Source of the DNA: Hyphomicrobiales bacterium
Lineage (GTDB): Bacteria; Pseudomonadota; Alphaproteobacteria; Rhizobiales; Rhizobiaceae
Assembly (NCBI GenBank): GCA_900465675.1
Contig: UBJR01000010.1
Location: 83,513 to 147,512, forward strand
Direction of reading: 5' to 3'
Length of the DNA stretch: 64,000 nucleotides
Part shown: positions 19,032-27,767 of the stretch, in pieces
Layout of the letters: each line of letters begins with the position of its first letter
Numbering within the stretch: the first letter of the stretch is position 1
Notes under the pieces: generated by a model
The model's input: only the letters and a program-made list of their open reading frames with translations
What the model was told of the DNA's origin: nothing
Databases searched by the model: none
Made by a program: the position numbers and the translations under genes

Positions 19032-21404
19032 ATGGCGGATTTTATTGCAGTCATCCGGCGGGCCGTTGACGGTCTGACCGAAAATACGCCCGAGATGCGG
19101 GTGAAGGTTTACGAGCGGGCCCGCGGCGCAGTGCAGCGGCAGCTCGAAAACATGAAGCCGCGTCCGCCGGAAGCGATGTTGCAACGGCAGCTTGAAAAGC
19201 TGGATGCCGCCATTCGTGAAGTCGAGGCCGAGCATGCCGAGGCGCTGCCGGACGACAACGCCGTAGCGCTTGAGCCTATAGCCGCTGCCGAGGCCATCCC
19301 CGAGCCCGTCTACGAAGAGCCGGCAGCGGAAGCGCCGGTCGAAGAGCCAGTGCATGCTGGGGCCGAGCCGGTTGAAGACGCCGCTCCGGAAGAGCATTCC
19401 GCCTACGAGGAGCCTGTCGCCCACCAAGAGCCTGCCGCCGCCGAGCCTGCCTACGAAGAGCCGCAGCCCATCTATCATGAAGAAGCGGCACCCGCCGCCG
19501 AACCCGAAGTGCACGCAGAAGAGCCTGCGCCGTGGCAGCAGCCTGCCGAGGACGCGCCTGCTGAAACCTGGCACGCCCCGCAGCACGAAGAGCCGGTCGA
19601 GCCGGAACACCACGTTGCCGCCGAAACCGCAGTCTTCGAAGAACATCACGCCGAACCGGAACCGGTGGAAGCCGTCGAGCCGCTTCGCGCCAGCGAATAT
19701 AATCCGGCCAACCGCCTGGTTGAGCCTTTCGCCTCGTTCGAGAAGCCGCAGGAATTTGTCGAGCAGACGCAGGAAGAGCCGCTGCAGAGCGATGCCGCCG
19801 GGCGTTTCGAACCTGTGTGGAGCGAGCCCGTTGCCGAGGCGCCCGCCGAGCCGCCGAAGGATGCAGAAACGGTCTGGGCCGATCAGGAACTGCACAACTT
19901 CTCCAGCCTTGCGCCTGCGGCCAATGCCGATTCCGGCGCCCGCGCCTTCGAAGAGGCGCTGTCGGGTCTGAGCTCTGTGCCGGAGCCCGCCAAGATGCCT
20001 CCGGCGCACGAAGGCTTCTCATGGGAAGCGGCAGCCTTCGACGACCTGCCGCCGATCGATGCGCCCAAGAAGGCCGCAGCGGCACCGCATGGCGACGATT
20101 CCGATCTGTTTTCCGAAGTGCATGGCAACAAGGCAGCGCCCGCGCAACCGGCACCCGATGTGCCCGGCAGCGAGTGGAAGGAAGCCGAATCGCTTCGCGG
20201 CTACGGCCGCCGCGGCAGCGTTGCCAATGACGACGACGATACGGCACCGGTTGCCGATATCGACCAGATTGTCGCTGCCAAGCTGCAGAACAAGAACTTC
20301 CGCATGGAGCCGAAGCGCCGCCGCTTCGGCTCCGGCAGGATCATCGGTACGCTCGTTGCTCTCGCCGTGCTTGGCGGTGGCGGCTACGCGGCGTGGATGA
20401 AGCGCGACGAGCTGAACGCCATGGTCAATGGCCTGATCAGCTCGGCGCCGAAGACCGCCGAAACGACGAAACCCGCAGCGACCACGACGCCGCCCACCAC
20501 CGCGCCGGCATCGGGCACCGCTCCTGCGGCCAACGACAGCTCCGCAGCCCCGGCTGAAAGCAACAAGCAGGTTGCCGCCGTGGATGACGGCGCGTCGGTC
20601 AGCAACAAGTTCAACCAGCGCCTGATGGCCGACGGCAGCGAGACGGATCCGGGTCCCGCCACGGTCGCCACGACACCGACAGCCGAAGGCAAGTCGGTTG
20701 CGCAGCAGAGCGTCGCTTCTGCCGCCCCGGCCGTACAGGCACAGGCTACGCCTGCGGCGCAGCCGGGCGCTGCCAATGCACAGCAGCCACCTGCAACGGA
20801 TGCGCCGGCCCCGGCTGCCGCGCAGACGCAGACACCGGTCGGCGCATCGGAAAAGATGTTCCTCTATGAGGAGCGTATTGGCCAGAGCTCGCCGACGGCG
20901 ATCCAGGGTTCGGTCGTCTGGAGCGTCCAGCACGAGAAGGGCGCCAACGGCAAGGATGAGGCGACGGTGCAGGGCAACGTCACCGTTCCCGAGCGCAATC
21001 TCTCGGCTCTCGTGACCTTCAAGCGCAATTCCGACCCGTCGCTGCCCGCCAGCCATCTGGTCGAAATCGTCTTCTCGGTACCGCCGAATTTTGAAGGCGG
21101 TAAGATCGACAGCGTTCAGCGCATCTCGATGAAGCGGACCGAGCAGGACCGCGGCGACGCGCTGATCGCCGTTCCGGCCAAGATCACCGACGATTTCCAC
21201 ATGATCGCCCTGAACGACTATCCGGACGCCCGCAAGTCGAACCTCGACCTGCTCGCCACCCGCGACTGGATCGACATCCCGATCACCTACCGCAACGGCC
21301 GCCGTGCCCTGATCACCATGCAGAAGGGTTCGACCGGCGGCGCCGCGTTCAACACCGCGATCAGCAGCTGGACCGCCCTCGGCGACGTCAGCACCAGCCA
21401 GTAA
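19032..21404 (+). CDS. Large low-complexity membrane protein with conserved ends, function unknown
   Basis: A 790-residue protein I cannot assign. Residues 1-70 are helical and charged (ADFIAVIRRAVDGLTENTPE). About 75-300 is extremely rich in Glu, Pro and Ala with repeated EEP motifs, likely disordered. One transmembrane helix lies near 436-456 (IIGTLVALAVLGGGGYAAW). A second Ala/Thr/Pro/Gln-rich disordered stretch (about 475-610) leads to a folded C-terminal domain (about 615-790) beginning near KMFLYEERIG. The topology suggests a long cytoplasmic N-terminus and a periplasmic C-terminal domain held away from the membrane. The gene is downstream of purA. Such proteins are sometimes mislabelled as CheA-like through low-complexity matches; I see no kinase motif. 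Confidence 0.85.
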   Translation: MADFIAVIRRAVDGLTENTPEMRVKVYERARGAVQRQLENMKPRPPEAMLQRQLEKLDAAIREVEAEHAEALPDDNAVALEPIAAAEAIPEPVYEEPAAEAPVEEPVHAGAEPVEDAAPEEHSAYEEPVAHQEPAAAEPAYEEPQPIYHEEAAPAAEPEVHAEEPAPWQQPAEDAPAETWHAPQHEEPVEPEHHVAAETAVFEEHHAEPEPVEAVEPLRASEYNPANRLVEPFASFEKPQEFVEQTQEEPLQSDAAGRFEPVWSEPVAEAPAEPPKDAETVWADQELHNFSSLAPAANADSGARAFEEALSGLSSVPEPAKMPPAHEGFSWEAAAFDDLPPIDAPKKAAAAPHGDDSDLFSEVHGNKAAPAQPAPDVPGSEWKEAESLRGYGRRGSVANDDDDTAPVADIDQIVAAKLQNKNFRMEPKRRRFGSGRIIGTLVALAVLGGGGYAAWMKRDELNAMVNGLISSAPKTAETTKPAATTTPPTTAPASGTAPAANDSSAAPAESNKQVAAVDDGASVSNKFNQRLMADGSETDPGPATVATTPTAEGKSVAQQSVASAAPAVQAQATPAAQPGAANAQQPPATDAPAPAAAQTQTPVGASEKMFLYEERIGQSSPTAIQGSVVWSVQHEKGANGKDEATVQGNVTVPERNLSALVTFKRNSDPSLPASHLVEIVFSVPPNFEGGKIDSVQRISMKRTEQDRGDALIAVPAKITDDFHMIALNDYPDARKSNLDLLATRDWIDIPITYRNGRRALITMQKGSTGGAAFNTAISSWTALGDVSTSQ

Positions 21405-21452
21405 AATCTGGCTGGTAGCCACAAAACGAGGCGGTTCCTGCGGGGACCGCCT
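21393..21452 (+). terminator. Two consecutive hairpins at the end of the low-complexity protein gene
   Basis: The first (ACCAGCCAG/CTGGCTGGT, 21393-21416) has the stop codon in its loop; the second (AGGCGGT/ACCGCCT) spans 21429-21452. Neither is followed by a T-run, so they may stabilise the 3' end or terminate weakly. Confidence 0.4.
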
Positions 21453-21622
21453 GCCGTTCACGCGCGGGAAACATCTCCAGTTCTATCCACGAACCGCGGT
21501 TGGCGGGACGATTACGAGTGTCGAATTTTCGAACTCGGTCGAATCCGCGCGTTGGAAAGGGACATAGCGAATAGTCAGAATCGCGGGGAACGCTTGCGCT
21601 TCTCGTCTAAGCAGATTACAAC

Positions 21623-21642
21623 ACTGAACTATATGGTTCAGT
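21623..21642 (+). promoter_or_regulatory. Candidate ArsR operator overlapping the start codon
   Basis: A perfect inverted repeat ACTGAAC-N6-GTTCAGT sits across the ATG at 21633 of the ArsR-family gene. Its size and position suit self-repression by the encoded regulator. Inferred, not tested. Confidence 0.5.
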
Positions 21643-21989
21643 ATATAGCTCCTCCTCTTGATCTCTCGTTCGCGGCGCTTTCCGATGCAACACGCCGTGG
21701 GATCATCGATCTGCTCGGTCATGGGGACGCATCTATTACCAGTCTCGCTGATGCCTTTCAGATGACGCTGACTGGCATGAAGAAGCACGTCCAGGTTCTT
21801 GAGAGGGCCGGGCTTGTCGTCACACAGAAGGTTGGAAGGGTGAGAACCTGCAGGCTTGGAAAACGCGGCCTCAAGGCGGAGGCGGAGTGGATAGAGGCGC
21901 ACCGCAAGCTCTTCGAGGCCCGTTTCGACGCGTTGGATGAAATCATCAACGAAATACAACAGGGAGGAAGCGATGAAGGAGCAGTTTGA
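21633..21989 (+). CDS. ArsR-family winged-helix transcriptional regulator
   Basis: A 118-residue regulator. It begins MVQYIAPPLDLSFAALSDATRRGIIDLL, a typical ArsR N-terminus, followed by the recognition helix region MTLTGMKKHVQVLERAGLV. It lacks the metal-binding ELCVCDL motif, so it belongs to the non-metal ArsR group often paired with SRPBCC proteins. I chose ATG 21633 because homology starts there, although no good ribosome site precedes it; a TTG at 21552 is the alternative. It overlaps the next gene by 17 bp, indicating coupling. Confidence 0.88.
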   Translation: MVQYIAPPLDLSFAALSDATRRGIIDLLGHGDASITSLADAFQMTLTGMKKHVQVLERAGLVVTQKVGRVRTCRLGKRGLKAEAEWIEAHRKLFEARFDALDEIINEIQQGGSDEGAV

Positions 21990-22482
21990 GAGTACAGGCG
22001 CGCAGAACCCCACGTCAGTCCAGCGCAAAGGGGATCGCGAACTCGTCATTACGCGAACATTCAATGCGCCGCCGAGCACGGTCTACAGGGCGTGGAGCCA
22101 GCCGGAGCTGTTTCAGCGCTGGTGGGTGCCGGAATCGGCGCCGGGCGGGGTTTCGCTCGTATCGTGCGACATGGACGTTCGGACCGGCGGCAAATATCGG
22201 CTTGAATTCGGCACTGGCGGTTCGGATACCATGGCCTTCTACGGTAAGTATCTCGAGGTCGTGCCCAACGAGCGTATCGTCTGGACCAATGACGAGGGCG
22301 AAGAGGGCGCGATCACGACCGTGACCTTCGAGGATCAGGGCGGGAAAACCCTGTTGACCTTCCACGAAGTCTATCCGTCCAGGGAGGCGCTTGAACAAGC
22401 ACTGCAGGAAGGCGCGGCCGCATTGCCGGAACAACTGGAACAACTCCGCAAATTTCTTTCCAGCATCGGCGATCATTGCTGA
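21973..22482 (+). CDS. SRPBCC / AHSA1-domain protein
   Basis: A 169-residue START-like ligand-binding protein. It shows the family's ITRTFNAPPSTVYRAWSQPELFQRWW motif at its start, the FYGKYLEVVPNERIVWT strand, and ends with the helix typical of AHSA1 proteins. GGGAGGAAG precedes ATG 21973. The ArsR-SRPBCC pair is common in bacteria; the SRPBCC member probably binds a hydrophobic ligand, unknown here. A bidirectional terminator follows. Confidence 0.85.
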   Translation: MKEQFESTGAQNPTSVQRKGDRELVITRTFNAPPSTVYRAWSQPELFQRWWVPESAPGGVSLVSCDMDVRTGGKYRLEFGTGGSDTMAFYGKYLEVVPNERIVWTNDEGEEGAITTVTFEDQGGKTLLTFHEVYPSREALEQALQEGAAALPEQLEQLRKFLSSIGDHC

Positions 22483-22517
22483 CATGGTATCGTGAAGCCC
22501 AGCGCTTCCACATTGCA

Positions 22518-22546
22518 AAAAAGGCGGGCCATTGGCCCGCCTTTTT
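22518..22546. terminator. Bidirectional terminator between SRPBCC gene and rpoH
   Basis: A 13-bp perfect stem AAAAAGGCGGGCC / GGCCCGCCTTTTT with a 3-nt loop has T-runs in both directions and serves both convergent genes. Confidence 0.93.
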
Positions 22547-22570
22547 CAATTGTTGTTCTACTGCAGGCGC

Positions 22571-23479
22571 TTACGCGCTGGCTTCCACCACGCGCACGGC
22601 CTTGGCCATGTCGAGCGCTTCCTTGCGGACGGCGTCCTGGACCTTTTCGAAGGCGCGGACCTCGATCTGGCGGACGCGTTCGCGGCTGATGTCGAATTCT
22701 GACGACAGGTCTTCCAGCGTCACCGGATCCTCGGCGAGGCGGCGTGCTTCGAAGATGCGGCGTTCGCGTTCGTTGAGTACCGACATCGCCTTGGAGAGCA
22801 TCCGGCGGCGGGTGTCGAGCTCGTCCTGCTCGATCAGCACTTCTTCCTGGCTGTCGTGATCATCGACCAGCCAGTCCTGCCACTGGCCGCTATCGCCTTC
22901 GGACGCCTTGATCGAGGCGTTCAGCGATGCGTCGCCGGACAGGCGGCGGTTCATGGATACGACTTCCTCTTCCGACACCTTCAGCTTAGTGGCGATTTCG
23001 GAGACGTGTTCCGGCTTCAGATCACCTTCGTCGATCGCCTGCAGGCGGCCCTTGAGGCGGCGCAGGTTGAAGAACAGGCGCTTCTGATTGGCGGTCGTGC
23101 CCATTTTCACGAGCGACCACGAACGCAGGATATATTCCTGGATCGAGGCCTTGATCCACCACATGGCATAGGTTGCCAGGCGGAAGCCGCGTTCCGGGTC
23201 GAACTTCTTCACGGCCTGCATGAGGCCGACGTTACCTTCGGAGACGACTTCGCCGATCGGCAGGCCATAGCCACGGTAGCCCATCGCGATCTTGGCGACG
23301 AGACGCAGGTGGCTGGTGACGAGCTTGTGCGCAGCGTCGCGGTCGCCATGTTCGGCATAGCGCTTGGCGAGCATGTATTCCTGCTGGGGCTCCAGCATCG
23401 GGAACTTGCGGATTTCGTCGAGGTAACGGTTAAGACCGGCTTCGCCGGCCGTAATGGATGGCAGGTTATTACGGGCCAT
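22571..23479 (-). CDS. rpoH: RNA polymerase heat-shock sigma factor (sigma-32)
   Basis: A 302-residue sigma-70-family factor. It has region 2 (LVTSHLRLVAKIAMGYRGYG), the GEVVSEGNVGLMQAVKKFDPERGFRLATYAMWWIKA core-binding and -10 recognition segment, the RpoH box NQKRLFFNLR, and region 4 with FDISRERVRQIEVRAFEKVQ. AGGAGGG precedes the ATG. Rhizobia often have two rpoH copies; this one, with a full RpoH box and a chromosomal housekeeping setting next to rluD, resembles rpoH1. It directs heat-shock chaperone and protease genes. Confidence 0.96.
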   Translation of the reverse strand: MARNNLPSITAGEAGLNRYLDEIRKFPMLEPQQEYMLAKRYAEHGDRDAAHKLVTSHLRLVAKIAMGYRGYGLPIGEVVSEGNVGLMQAVKKFDPERGFRLATYAMWWIKASIQEYILRSWSLVKMGTTANQKRLFFNLRRLKGRLQAIDEGDLKPEHVSEIATKLKVSEEEVVSMNRRLSGDASLNASIKASEGDSGQWQDWLVDDHDSQEEVLIEQDELDTRRRMLSKAMSVLNERERRIFEARRLAEDPVTLEDLSSEFDISRERVRQIEVRAFEKVQDAVRKEALDMAKAVRVVEASA

Positions 23480-23551
23480 GATTGCACCCTCCTATATAGA
23501 TTCCGGTTCCCGATGGAACGCGTCCCCGCGTCGTTAAAGGCAAACCGGGAC

Positions 23552-23576
23552 GTGCGGCTCAAAGCTGAGCCCGCAC
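23552..23576. promoter_or_regulatory. Hairpin between rluD and rpoH
   Basis: GTGCGGCTCA and TGAGCCCGCAC can pair with a single bulge around an AAGC loop. It lies about 70 bases upstream of rpoH and about 65 bases past the rluD stop. There is no T-run, so attenuation, RNA stability or promoter structure are possible roles. Confidence 0.35.
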
Positions 23577-23642
23577 TAAGTCCATATACAGATAAGTATG
23601 GCCGAACAGGGGTTCAAGGCCACCGGAGCATTCACGAAGGCG

Positions 23643-24677
23643 TTATGGCGCCGCTGCCCGCAGCGCCTCGACGAGCTCGATCATGTCGTCCGGCAGCGGC
23701 ACTTCGAAGCGCATGACTTCGCCAGTGCGCGGGTGCTCGAACTGCAGCATATAGGCGTGGAGCGCCTGACGCGTGAAGCCGTTCACCACCTTGCGGACGG
23801 CATCGGGAAGCTTGTTTGCCTTGGTCTTGAAGCCGGCGCCATAAACGGTGTCGCCGAGCAGCGGATGGCCGATATGGGCCATGTGGACGCGGATCTGGTG
23901 GGTACGGCCGGTTTCCAGGTGGCACTCGACCAGCGAAGCCAGCGACAGGGCGTCCGGCGTCTCCTGGAAGCGTTCGAGCACTTCGTAATGGGTAATCGCC
24001 TCGTCGGCTTCCTGATTGCCGGGGCGCTTTACTTCGCGGCGGGTGCGGTCTCCGGTGCCGCGGCCGAGCGGCGCGTCGATCGTGCCTGCCAGCGAGCGCG
24101 GACGGCCCCAGACGATCGCCTGATAGGCGCGTTCCAGCGGCATGGTCCGGCCGTGGTCGGCAAACTGCGCCGACAGATGGCGGTGGGCGATATCGTTCTT
24201 GGCAACGATCATCACGCCCGTCGTATCCTTGTCGAGCCGGTGGACGATGCCCGGGCGCTTGACGCCGCCGATGCCCGAAAGGCTGTCGCCGCAGTGATAG
24301 ATCAGCGCGTTGACCAGCGTGCCGGTCCAGTTGCCGGCGGCCGGATGGACGACGAGGCCCGATGGCTTGGAGATGACGATGACGTCGTCGTCCTCGTAGA
24401 GGATGTCGAGCGGGATGTTCTCGCCCTTGGGCTCCGGATCTTCCGGCTCGGGCAGCAGCATCTCGTAGGTATCGCCGGCGCGGACCTTCTTTTGCGGATC
24501 GGTCGCCAGGGCGCCGTTGACGAGAAGCTGGCCTTCCTTGATCAGCACCTTCACCCGGCTGCGCGAAAACTCGGGTCCAAGCTGGGCCGTCAGCCATGCG
24601 TCGAGGCGGCCCGTTGCGCTCTCATCTGCCGTCAGGACTTTCCTAATGCCGGATGCTTGTTTAAAGGGGTCGCTCAA
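23643..24677 (-). CDS. rluD: 23S rRNA pseudouridine synthase, RluD-type
   Basis: A 344-residue RluA/RluD-family enzyme. An S4 RNA-binding domain (about residues 22-75; SRSRVKVLIKEGQLLVNG) precedes the catalytic domain with HRLDKDTTG (catalytic D149) and ETGRTHQIRVHMAHIGHPLLGD. It isomerises uridines in 23S rRNA helix 69. The start is TTG at 24677 with GAGAAGAAG upstream. It lies 36 bp from the divergent small membrane-protein gene. RluC or RluA specificity cannot be wholly excluded. Confidence 0.9.
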   Translation of the reverse strand: MSDPFKQASGIRKVLTADESATGRLDAWLTAQLGPEFSRSRVKVLIKEGQLLVNGALATDPQKKVRAGDTYEMLLPEPEDPEPKGENIPLDILYEDDDVIVISKPSGLVVHPAAGNWTGTLVNALIYHCGDSLSGIGGVKRPGIVHRLDKDTTGVMIVAKNDIAHRHLSAQFADHGRTMPLERAYQAIVWGRPRSLAGTIDAPLGRGTGDRTRREVKRPGNQEADEAITHYEVLERFQETPDALSLASLVECHLETGRTHQIRVHMAHIGHPLLGDTVYGAGFKTKANKLPDAVRKVVNGFTRQALHAYMLQFEHPRTGEVMRFEVPLPDDMIELVEALRAAAP

Positions 24678-24713
24678 GTCGCTTCTTCTCCGACGTTTTC
24701 ATAGGACACCGTA

Positions 24714-25097
24714 ATGACGCAAATCGAACCAGACGATCAGGAAGACAAGCCCCTTGACCCGGCAATGGAAAGCGTCCGGCGCAAGATGGTTCGCCTGCAG
24801 ATCGTTTCCGGCGCCATCATGTTCGTGAGCCTTATGGCGGTCTTCGGCGCGGTTGTCTACAAGGTGACGCGGCCTGCACCGGCAGGCGCGCCTGCTGTTG
24901 CTTCGAACGGCGTTCCGACGGATTCGCCGGTCAGCGGCACGGTTTCGCTGCCGGCTGGCTTCGCGGTTCAGTCGACCTCGCTTTCGGGCAGCCAGATCCT
25001 GTTCTACGGTCAGGGTAGCGATGGCAAGCACCGCGCGATCGTCGTCGATACCAGGACGGGCCATACCGTCGCCGATATCGCCATCGCCGGCAATTGA
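24714..25097 (+). CDS. Small single-pass membrane protein, function unknown
   Basis: A 127-residue protein with an acidic N-terminus, one transmembrane helix (about residues 29-50, IVSGAIMFVSLMAVFGAVVY) and a C-terminal domain of about 70 residues, probably periplasmic, beginning GTVSLPAGFAVQS. AGGA precedes the ATG. It is 3 bp upstream of the SpoU methyltransferase and probably co-transcribed with it. I do not recognise a function. Confidence 0.75.
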   Translation: MTQIEPDDQEDKPLDPAMESVRRKMVRLQIVSGAIMFVSLMAVFGAVVYKVTRPAPAGAPAVASNGVPTDSPVSGTVSLPAGFAVQSTSLSGSQILFYGQGSDGKHRAIVVDTRTGHTVADIAIAGN

Positions 25098-25100
25098 GCC

Positions 25101-25919
25101 ATGGCGGCTGCTCCGGTCACGATCGATGATCCCGCCGATCTGAGGATCGCGGAGTTTCGCGAGATCCGCGAGCGTGACCTGACGGGGCGTCAGGGCCGTT
25201 TCATCGCCGAGGGAACAGTGGTGCTGCGCATGCTGGCGCAGGCCCACCGGCGCGGCACGTTCGCGGCCGAGAAGATCCTGTTGCTCGCAAACCGGGCGGC
25301 GGGCGTGGACGATATCCTGGCCGAGTTTCCCAGCGACGTGCCCGTCTACATCGCCGATGCCGCCACGCTTGATGGCATCGTCGGCTTTCATCTACATCGC
25401 GGCGTGCTGGCGCTCGGCAGGAAGCTCGCGCCGGCGACAAGTCTGATCGACCGGCTACCGGAACAGGCGCTGGTTATTGCCGGATGCGGCATCTCCAATC
25501 ACGACAATGCCGGCTCGATGTTCCGCAATGCGGCAGCGTTCAAGGCGGACGCGATCTTCCTCGACGAAACCTCTTGTGATCCGCTCTATCGCAAGGCGTT
25601 GCGCGTCTCGGTCGGCTCTGTGCTCAGCGTTCCCTATGAACGCAGCGGGTCCGCACTCGATCTGCTTGGCGGCCTTGCTGGGCGCGGCTTCGATATCTGG
25701 ACGCTGTCGCCGCGTGGCGAGGTCGATATCCGCGATATCCCGGCTTCGCCGCGCATGGCGCTGGTGGCCGGAACCGAGGGGGAGGGGTTGCCTGAGGCGA
25801 TCCTCTCGCGCTTCCGCAGTGCCCGGATCCCGCAATCCGAAGGGCTGGATAGCCTGAATGTCGCGACGGCAACGGGGATCGCCCTGTTTTCCATGGCGTC
25901 GGCCGCCCGCAGGCTCTGA
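25101..25919 (+). CDS. SpoU/TrmH-family RNA 2'-O-methyltransferase
   Basis: A 272-residue SPOUT methyltransferase. It has an N-terminal substrate-binding domain and the three knot motifs: NHDNAGSMFRNAAAFKADA, ALVAGTEGEGLPEAIL and LDSLNVATATGIALF. It should methylate a ribose in tRNA or rRNA using S-adenosylmethionine; the target base cannot be told from sequence. It lies in an operon with the small membrane-protein gene and ends 2 bp from a convergent gene. Confidence 0.9.
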   Translation: MAAAPVTIDDPADLRIAEFREIRERDLTGRQGRFIAEGTVVLRMLAQAHRRGTFAAEKILLLANRAAGVDDILAEFPSDVPVYIADAATLDGIVGFHLHRGVLALGRKLAPATSLIDRLPEQALVIAGCGISNHDNAGSMFRNAAAFKADAIFLDETSCDPLYRKALRVSVGSVLSVPYERSGSALDLLGGLAGRGFDIWTLSPRGEVDIRDIPASPRMALVAGTEGEGLPEAILSRFRSARIPQSEGLDSLNVATATGIALFSMASAARRL

Positions 25920-25921
25920 GC

Positions 25922-27121
25922 CTATTTCTGTTCGGATAGAATGGTTGCCGTGCGGGCCGCGAGGTTCAACCGCTCGGCCTGTAGGCTGCCGGTATTTTCG
26001 GGCAGGAGCTTGCGAACCGGAGATGTCTCGCCCTCGTTGAGCGCGGTCAGCGCCACGACCTTGGCAGCGATCGAGGCGATTTCCTCACGCAGCGCACTGT
26101 CTTTGCCAGTGGCGGTTCTCGCTTTCAGGATGCGATCACAGAGGTCGGTGCTGCGGGCGCGCGCATCCTCGGCGAGCTGCGCTGCGGCGGCTGCCGGGTC
26201 CATGCCTTCGTCTTCCTCTGTTGCTGGTGCCGCATCGGGAAGCGCGTTCAGCAGCGAACCCGATAGGCCGGCCTCGCGGATGACGCGGCCTGCCTTGCGC
26301 AGCTCGGAATTGGTGCCTTTCAGCTGCTCCTTGAGCTTGGCGAGCTCCTGCTGGCGGCGGGTAAGCAGCGTGTCCTTGTCGGCCGCAGCAGCAGTTTCGC
26401 GCGCCACCTTGTCTTCAAGGCGGATCACCATGTGTTCCTGCTGGGTCAGCTTCTGCTCGGCATCCTTGGCGCGCTTCTGCAGGAGGTTAACGTCCTGGCG
26501 CAGCGTGTCGCGCTCGTCGCGCAGTGCATTGGCGCGGAATTTGACGCTTTCGATCTCGGTTTCGCGTGCCGCCATGTCGATCTTCAAATTGTCTGTCTGT
26601 TCAGCAAGCTTGTTCAGCCGGATGCGCAGCGCATCCAGCTCGCCTTCCTTCTGGGCGCTCGATTGCTCGGCGATATGCAGGCTGGTCTTCAGCTGGCTGA
26701 TATAGTTCTCGTCCTTGCGCAGATGCGAGCGCAGCTCGGCGGCTTCGACGTTGAGATCGCTGATCTGGCCCTGGAGGGTGCTGATCTCGGCGGCCAACCG
26801 GCCGCCGTCGAGCGCCAAAGAGTCATGCCGCAATTGCAGGGAGAGGGATTTTTCGCGCTCGCGGGTAAGATCCTGCGTCGTGCGCGCATTGTCGGCAGCG
26901 TAGAGGGCGCGGACCATATCCTTCTGCGCCCGCACTTCCTGTGGGCTGAGCGGCATCGTCGCCCGCATCCGGTTTTCCGTGTACCAGACGACGCGCCGGT
27001 GGATGGCAGGAGACACCAGGAAAACCAGGAAGGCCGCAGTCAGGAAACCCAGCCCGAACAGAAGAGCATATTCGATCACGGCGCTGTCAATGCTTCCAGA
27101 AAGTGATTTGCGTCGCAGCAA
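25922..27121 (-). CDS. Membrane-anchored coiled-coil protein, function unknown
   Basis: About 399 residues. An N-terminal transmembrane helix (EYALLFGLGFLTAAFLVFLV) is followed by roughly 250 residues of heptad-rich coiled coil (LSLQLRHDSLALDGG through QELAKLKEQLKGTNSELRKA) and a less repetitive C-terminal tail. This architecture recalls membrane-tethered scaffold or RmuC-like proteins, but no nuclease or known domain is visible. The start is uncertain: TTG 27121 has no clear ribosome site, and GTG 27079 just before the helix is an alternative. It is conserved-looking but unassigned. Confidence 0.75.
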   Translation of the reverse strand: MLRRKSLSGSIDSAVIEYALLFGLGFLTAAFLVFLVSPAIHRRVVWYTENRMRATMPLSPQEVRAQKDMVRALYAADNARTTQDLTREREKSLSLQLRHDSLALDGGRLAAEISTLQGQISDLNVEAAELRSHLRKDENYISQLKTSLHIAEQSSAQKEGELDALRIRLNKLAEQTDNLKIDMAARETEIESVKFRANALRDERDTLRQDVNLLQKRAKDAEQKLTQQEHMVIRLEDKVARETAAAADKDTLLTRRQQELAKLKEQLKGTNSELRKAGRVIREAGLSGSLLNALPDAAPATEEDEGMDPAAAAAQLAEDARARSTDLCDRILKARTATGKDSALREEIASIAAKVVALTALNEGETSPVRKLLPENTGSLQAERLNLAARTATILSEQK

Positions 27122-27197
27122 TGATTACGCACGCAATGCGCGCGGGGCAAGTGGCGGATGGGTGACGGCGGGGAAGAATCCCGCCGTCCATTCCATA

Positions 27198-27767
27198 TCA
27201 GAAGGGGTTCCACGTCGGACCGGGGGTGATCTTGAGATAGCCGACATTGACGCCGAGACGGGCGCCGACGCCGGTGCGGATCGGCACGACGAGAACGTTA
27301 TTGTTCTTGAGCAGCGTCATGCCGAAGCCGGCGATGACATAGGCCTGGCCGCTGACGCCGCCGAAGCGGGCATAGATGCTGTCGATAGACGGTAGGTCAT
27401 AGACCAGCATCATGACGCGCGAGCCCTGGCCACCGTAGTCGATGCCGAGCGACGGACCCTGCCAGTAGAGCGGATGCTCGCCTGCGTTCTTGGTGTTCAG
27501 CTGTCCTTCGCCATAGGTGAGGCCGGCGATGAAGGCGCCGGAGCCTTCCTGTCCGAGAATGTAGCCGTTCGGCAGGCCGTATTTCTGGAAGGCAGCTTCG
27601 ATGACCTTGGCGAGACCGCCGCTGGTGGAGCCGAAGAAGGAGTGTCCGGCGTCGACGATTTCCTGGACCGTGTACTGGCTGCTATTGGTCTGCTGGGCCG
27701 CAGCCTGTTGCGAAGAGAGCATAAATGCAGAGATGGTCAGCGCGACAAGCAGCCGGCAGAAGCCCAT
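27198..27767 (-). CDS. eipA: Envelope integrity protein A, DUF1134 family
   Basis: A 189-residue periplasmic protein. A signal peptide (MGFCRLLVALTISAFMLSSQQAAA) is followed by the DUF1134 domain with TVQEIVDAGHSFFGSTSGGLAK and GVGARLGVNVGYLKITP. EipA of Brucella is required for cell-envelope integrity; the family is restricted largely to alphaproteobacteria. I start at ATG 27767, which has AGGAAG upstream and places the signal peptide at the N-terminus. It lies close to the cell-cycle genes chpT and ctrA on the opposite strand. Confidence 0.88.
   Translation of the reverse strand: MGFCRLLVALTISAFMLSSQQAAAQQTNSSQYTVQEIVDAGHSFFGSTSGGLAKVIEAAFQKYGLPNGYILGQEGSGAFIAGLTYGEGQLNTKNAGEHPLYWQGPSLGIDYGGQGSRVMMLVYDLPSIDSIYARFGGVSGQAYVIAGFGMTLLKNNNVLVVPIRTGVGARLGVNVGYLKITPGPTWNPF

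Noticed and set aside
18969..20009. 346-codon minus-strand ORF opposite the low-complexity protein gene
   Set aside because: It is the antisense of a repetitive GC-rich coding region; the Arg/Gly-rich translation has no family features.
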